NCBI GenBank assembly: GCA_003641555.1
Contig: QNAT01000005.1
Coordinates: forward strand, 1-14,498
Direction of reading: 5' to 3'
DNA: 14,498 nt
Source: Thermotoga sp.
GTDB taxonomy: Bacteria; Thermotogota; Thermotogae; B3-G13
A model generated the notes under the pieces. The model saw only the letters and a program-made list of their open reading frames with translations, had not been told where the DNA came from and did no database searches. Shown here in pieces: positions 12,593-14,498 of this stretch (position 1 is the stretch's first letter; each line of letters starts with the position of its first letter). The position numbers were made by a program, and so were the translations under genes.

Positions 12593-14498
12593 CTATCGGG
12601 TCTCTATGGCTAAACGGTTACTTATCTTATTACACAGCTCCAGAGCTTCTGATGCATTCCTTGCATATCCATCGCAGCCAAATTTCTCGGACAGAGTGCG
12701 ACTCATCGATGCCCCTCCTGCTATAACGATTGCCTTAATCCCTTGTTTTTTGATCACACTTGAGACTTCCTCCACTTTTCCTACTGTAGTCGTCATCATC
12801 GCAGATAATCCAACTATATCGGGTTTATGACTTTTTATGGCACTTATGATCTCTTCCGTGGGAACATCTTTCCCAATATCGATTACTTCATACCCACCGC
12901 TCCTCAATACTGTAGCCACTATTTTCTTACCTATATCGTGAATATCTCCCTCGACGGTTGCAAGTAAAACCTTTCCTTTATATGCCCTCTTTACAGAAGT
13001 TAATGAATTTAAGTAATCGAAAACGGGCTTCGAAGTATCTGAAGCCAGCAACAGATGAGGAAGATAGATAACTCCTTTCGAGTATAGATCTCCGATCTTC
13101 TCCATCGCTTTGCCCAGGATTTCCTGGCTGATTGTTAAAGGATCAAATTCTTTCAATTTTTTATCGATGAGTTTCTTGAGTTCATCAGTATTCCCTTTTA
13201 ATAGAATTTCCACTAAAGGATCATCATATTTTTGTATTGCGTTTCGATCTTCCAAATCTTCTCCCTTTAAGTAGAGAGCACCTTTTAGACTGTTCATAAC
13301 AAAAGTATCTTTTGAATTCATTATCGCTGATCTGAGGCCAACGTTAATTGCTTGAGATAAGAACGCCCCATTGATCACCGACCTGTCAGGCATCCCAAAA
13401 CTCAAATTCGATAGTCCTAACGTTGTTTTTATCCCTCGATCAGAGAGATGTTTTATCGTTTCTAAAGTGACGTTAGGATCATTATTTGCTCCTAACGGTA
13501 GAACCAGAGGATCTGCGAATACTCTATCTCTTGAAATGCCATTATTTTCCAAAATCTCTATTCCTTCAAGGATTTTCTCCACCCTTCCTTGCGATGTTTT
13601 TGGGATTTCCTTACCCATTGCAAGCAGTACGAGCACACCCCCATATCTTTTAAGGAGATCAATTTTTCTCTCCAAACTCTCAGGAATAACTCTTGCAGAG
13701 TTGATCAAGGCTCTACCAGGGTACTCTCTTAACGCGACTTCAAGATACCTGCTCATTTGAATATCAAGAGATAAAGGCAAACTCGATATCCTATCCAGTT
13801 CTCTTATTACCTGCCTAAAATACGATTCATCTAACAATTTTTCTATACCCAGGTTGATATCTATTATTGTGGATCCTTCTTTTTCCTGTTCCCTGGCTAA
13901 ATTCAATATCGGTGTATAATCTTTATCAACTATTCTCTTTTGAAACACTTTCTTCGAAGCGGGATTGATCCTTTCTCCCATTATTACAAAGGATTTTATC
14001 GGTTTATATACTGTTCTCGAAGCAAAAGCCTGTTCAAATTCCGCCTTTCTTTTCATTGGTCTTCTGTTACTTATCATCTTTCTCAAAACTTTGATATGTT
14101 CAGGAGAAGTCCCACAGCAACCACCTATTATATTCACACCCTGATCGATGTAGTCTTCTGCATAAACGGCAAAACTTTCAGGGTCCATCTTATAGTACAA
14201 TCTATTACCATCGTAAATAGGTTTTCCTGCATTAGGTTCAACGGAAATGGGTTTTGTCGATGATTCGCAGAGTTCCTTAAGGGGTTTTAGGATTTTATCT
14301 GGACCGAGAGTACAGTTCATACCTATTATATCTACATCTAAATCCTCGAAAACGGTAGCAAATATCTTAACGGATGTCCCCGTAACAGATATGGAATTCT
14401 CTTCAAAAGTCATGTGAGCGATCAGGGGAAGTTCAGATGTTATAGACCTTATACCCAGGACTGCTGCCTTCAATTCCTTTATATCAGACATAGTTTCA
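12593..14498 (-). CDS. metH: Cobalamin-dependent methionine synthase, 3' part (no activation domain)
   Basis: MetH moves a methyl group from 5-methyltetrahydrofolate through cobalamin to homocysteine. The frame is open at the right edge (…ETMSDIKELK), so the Met at 14491 is internal and the first ~130-150 residues of the homocysteine domain are missing. Counting from that Met, the zinc cysteines are present (C60 in GMNCTLGP, C125/C126 in GGCCGTSPEH). The pterin-binding barrel starts near 168 (IMGERINPASKK), a helical cap spans about 415-495, and the Rossmann B12 domain has DIHDIG (H518, the cobalt ligand) followed by SAMMTTTV and AGGASMS. The gene stops after the B12 domain. The reactivation (AdoMet-binding) domain of E. 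coli MetH is absent, as in many Thermotogota and clostridial enzymes, so a separate reactivation partner is expected elsewhere. It converges with the reductase gene. Confidence 0.95.
   Translation of the reverse strand, partial: ETMSDIKELKAAVLGIRSITSELPLIAHMTFEENSISVTGTSVKIFATVFEDLDVDIIGMNCTLGPDKILKPLKELCESSTKPISVEPNAGKPIYDGNRLYYKMDPESFAVYAEDYIDQGVNIIGGCCGTSPEHIKVLRKMISNRRPMKRKAEFEQAFASRTVYKPIKSFVIMGERINPASKKVFQKRIVDKDYTPILNLAREQEKEGSTIIDINLGIEKLLDESYFRQVIRELDRISSLPLSLDIQMSRYLEVALREYPGRALINSARVIPESLERKIDLLKRYGGVLVLLAMGKEIPKTSQGRVEKILEGIEILENNGISRDRVFADPLVLPLGANNDPNVTLETIKHLSDRGIKTTLGLSNLSFGMPDRSVINGAFLSQAINVGLRSAIMNSKDTFVMNSLKGALYLKGEDLEDRNAIQKYDDPLVEILLKGNTDELKKLIDKKLKEFDPLTISQEILGKAMEKIGDLYSKGVIYLPHLLLASDTSKPVFDYLNSLTSVKRAYKGKVLLATVEGDIHDIGKKIVATVLRSGGYEVIDIGKDVPTEEIISAIKSHKPDIVGLSAMMTTTVGKVEEVSSVIKKQGIKAIVIAGGASMSRTLSEKFGCDGYARNASEALELCNKISNRLAIETR

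Noticed and set aside
12555..12830. Plus-strand open frame across the metH 3' end, with a TATAAT at 12573-12578 upstream
   Set aside because: It mostly overlaps metH in antisense, has no -35 at the right distance and no recognisable protein features.

Overview
The window is AT-rich bacterial DNA. The gene set and details fit a thermophilic Thermotogota-like organism, though this is inference: RecG carries an extra N-terminal domain of about 105 residues (as in Thermotoga RecG), MetH lacks its reactivation domain, ATA and AGA/AGG codons are frequent, and Shine-Dalgarno sequences are strong. No rRNA, tRNA, CRISPR array or intact insertion sequence was seen.

Layout. (1) 1-100: the last codons of a plus-strand gene cut by the left edge. 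(2) 244-2595, plus: recG, the branch-migration helicase. (3) 5125-2617, minus: five tightly packed genes, most overlapping by an ATGA junction or separated by under 20 bases. They encode a PadR-type repressor, a two-cluster ferredoxin-like protein with an extra C-terminal domain, a NifX/NifB-like cofactor-binding protein with a coiled-coil tail, and two paralogous half-size membrane permeases. (4) 5269-11176, plus: an addB-like and an addA-like gene encoding an AddAB-type helicase-nuclease, overlapping by 17 bases. (5) 11255-12403, plus: an aldo/keto reductase with a C-terminal ferredoxin domain. (6) 14498-12593, minus: the 3' part of a cobalamin-dependent methionine synthase (metH), open at the right edge.

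Two themes emerge. RecG and AddAB form a recombination and DNA-break repair neighbourhood on the plus strand, split by the oppositely oriented PadR cassette, which may be a later insertion. The cassette is the most interesting part of the window. Its promoter has perfect TTGACA and TATAAT boxes 17 bases apart. A perfect 7-bp inverted repeat with a 7-bp spacer lies over its -35 box, and the repressor is encoded first. This suggests a self-regulated unit joining Fe-S electron transfer, a metal- or cofactor-binding protein and a two-subunit permease. The substrate cannot be read from the sequence.

Both divergent genes of the 5126-5268 region have a perfect TATAAT placed so that transcription would start at or within one or two bases of the ATG, so both mRNAs may be leaderless. 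Most other genes here have clear Shine-Dalgarno sites, which were used to move the NifX-like start to 4111 and the aldo/keto reductase start to 11255.
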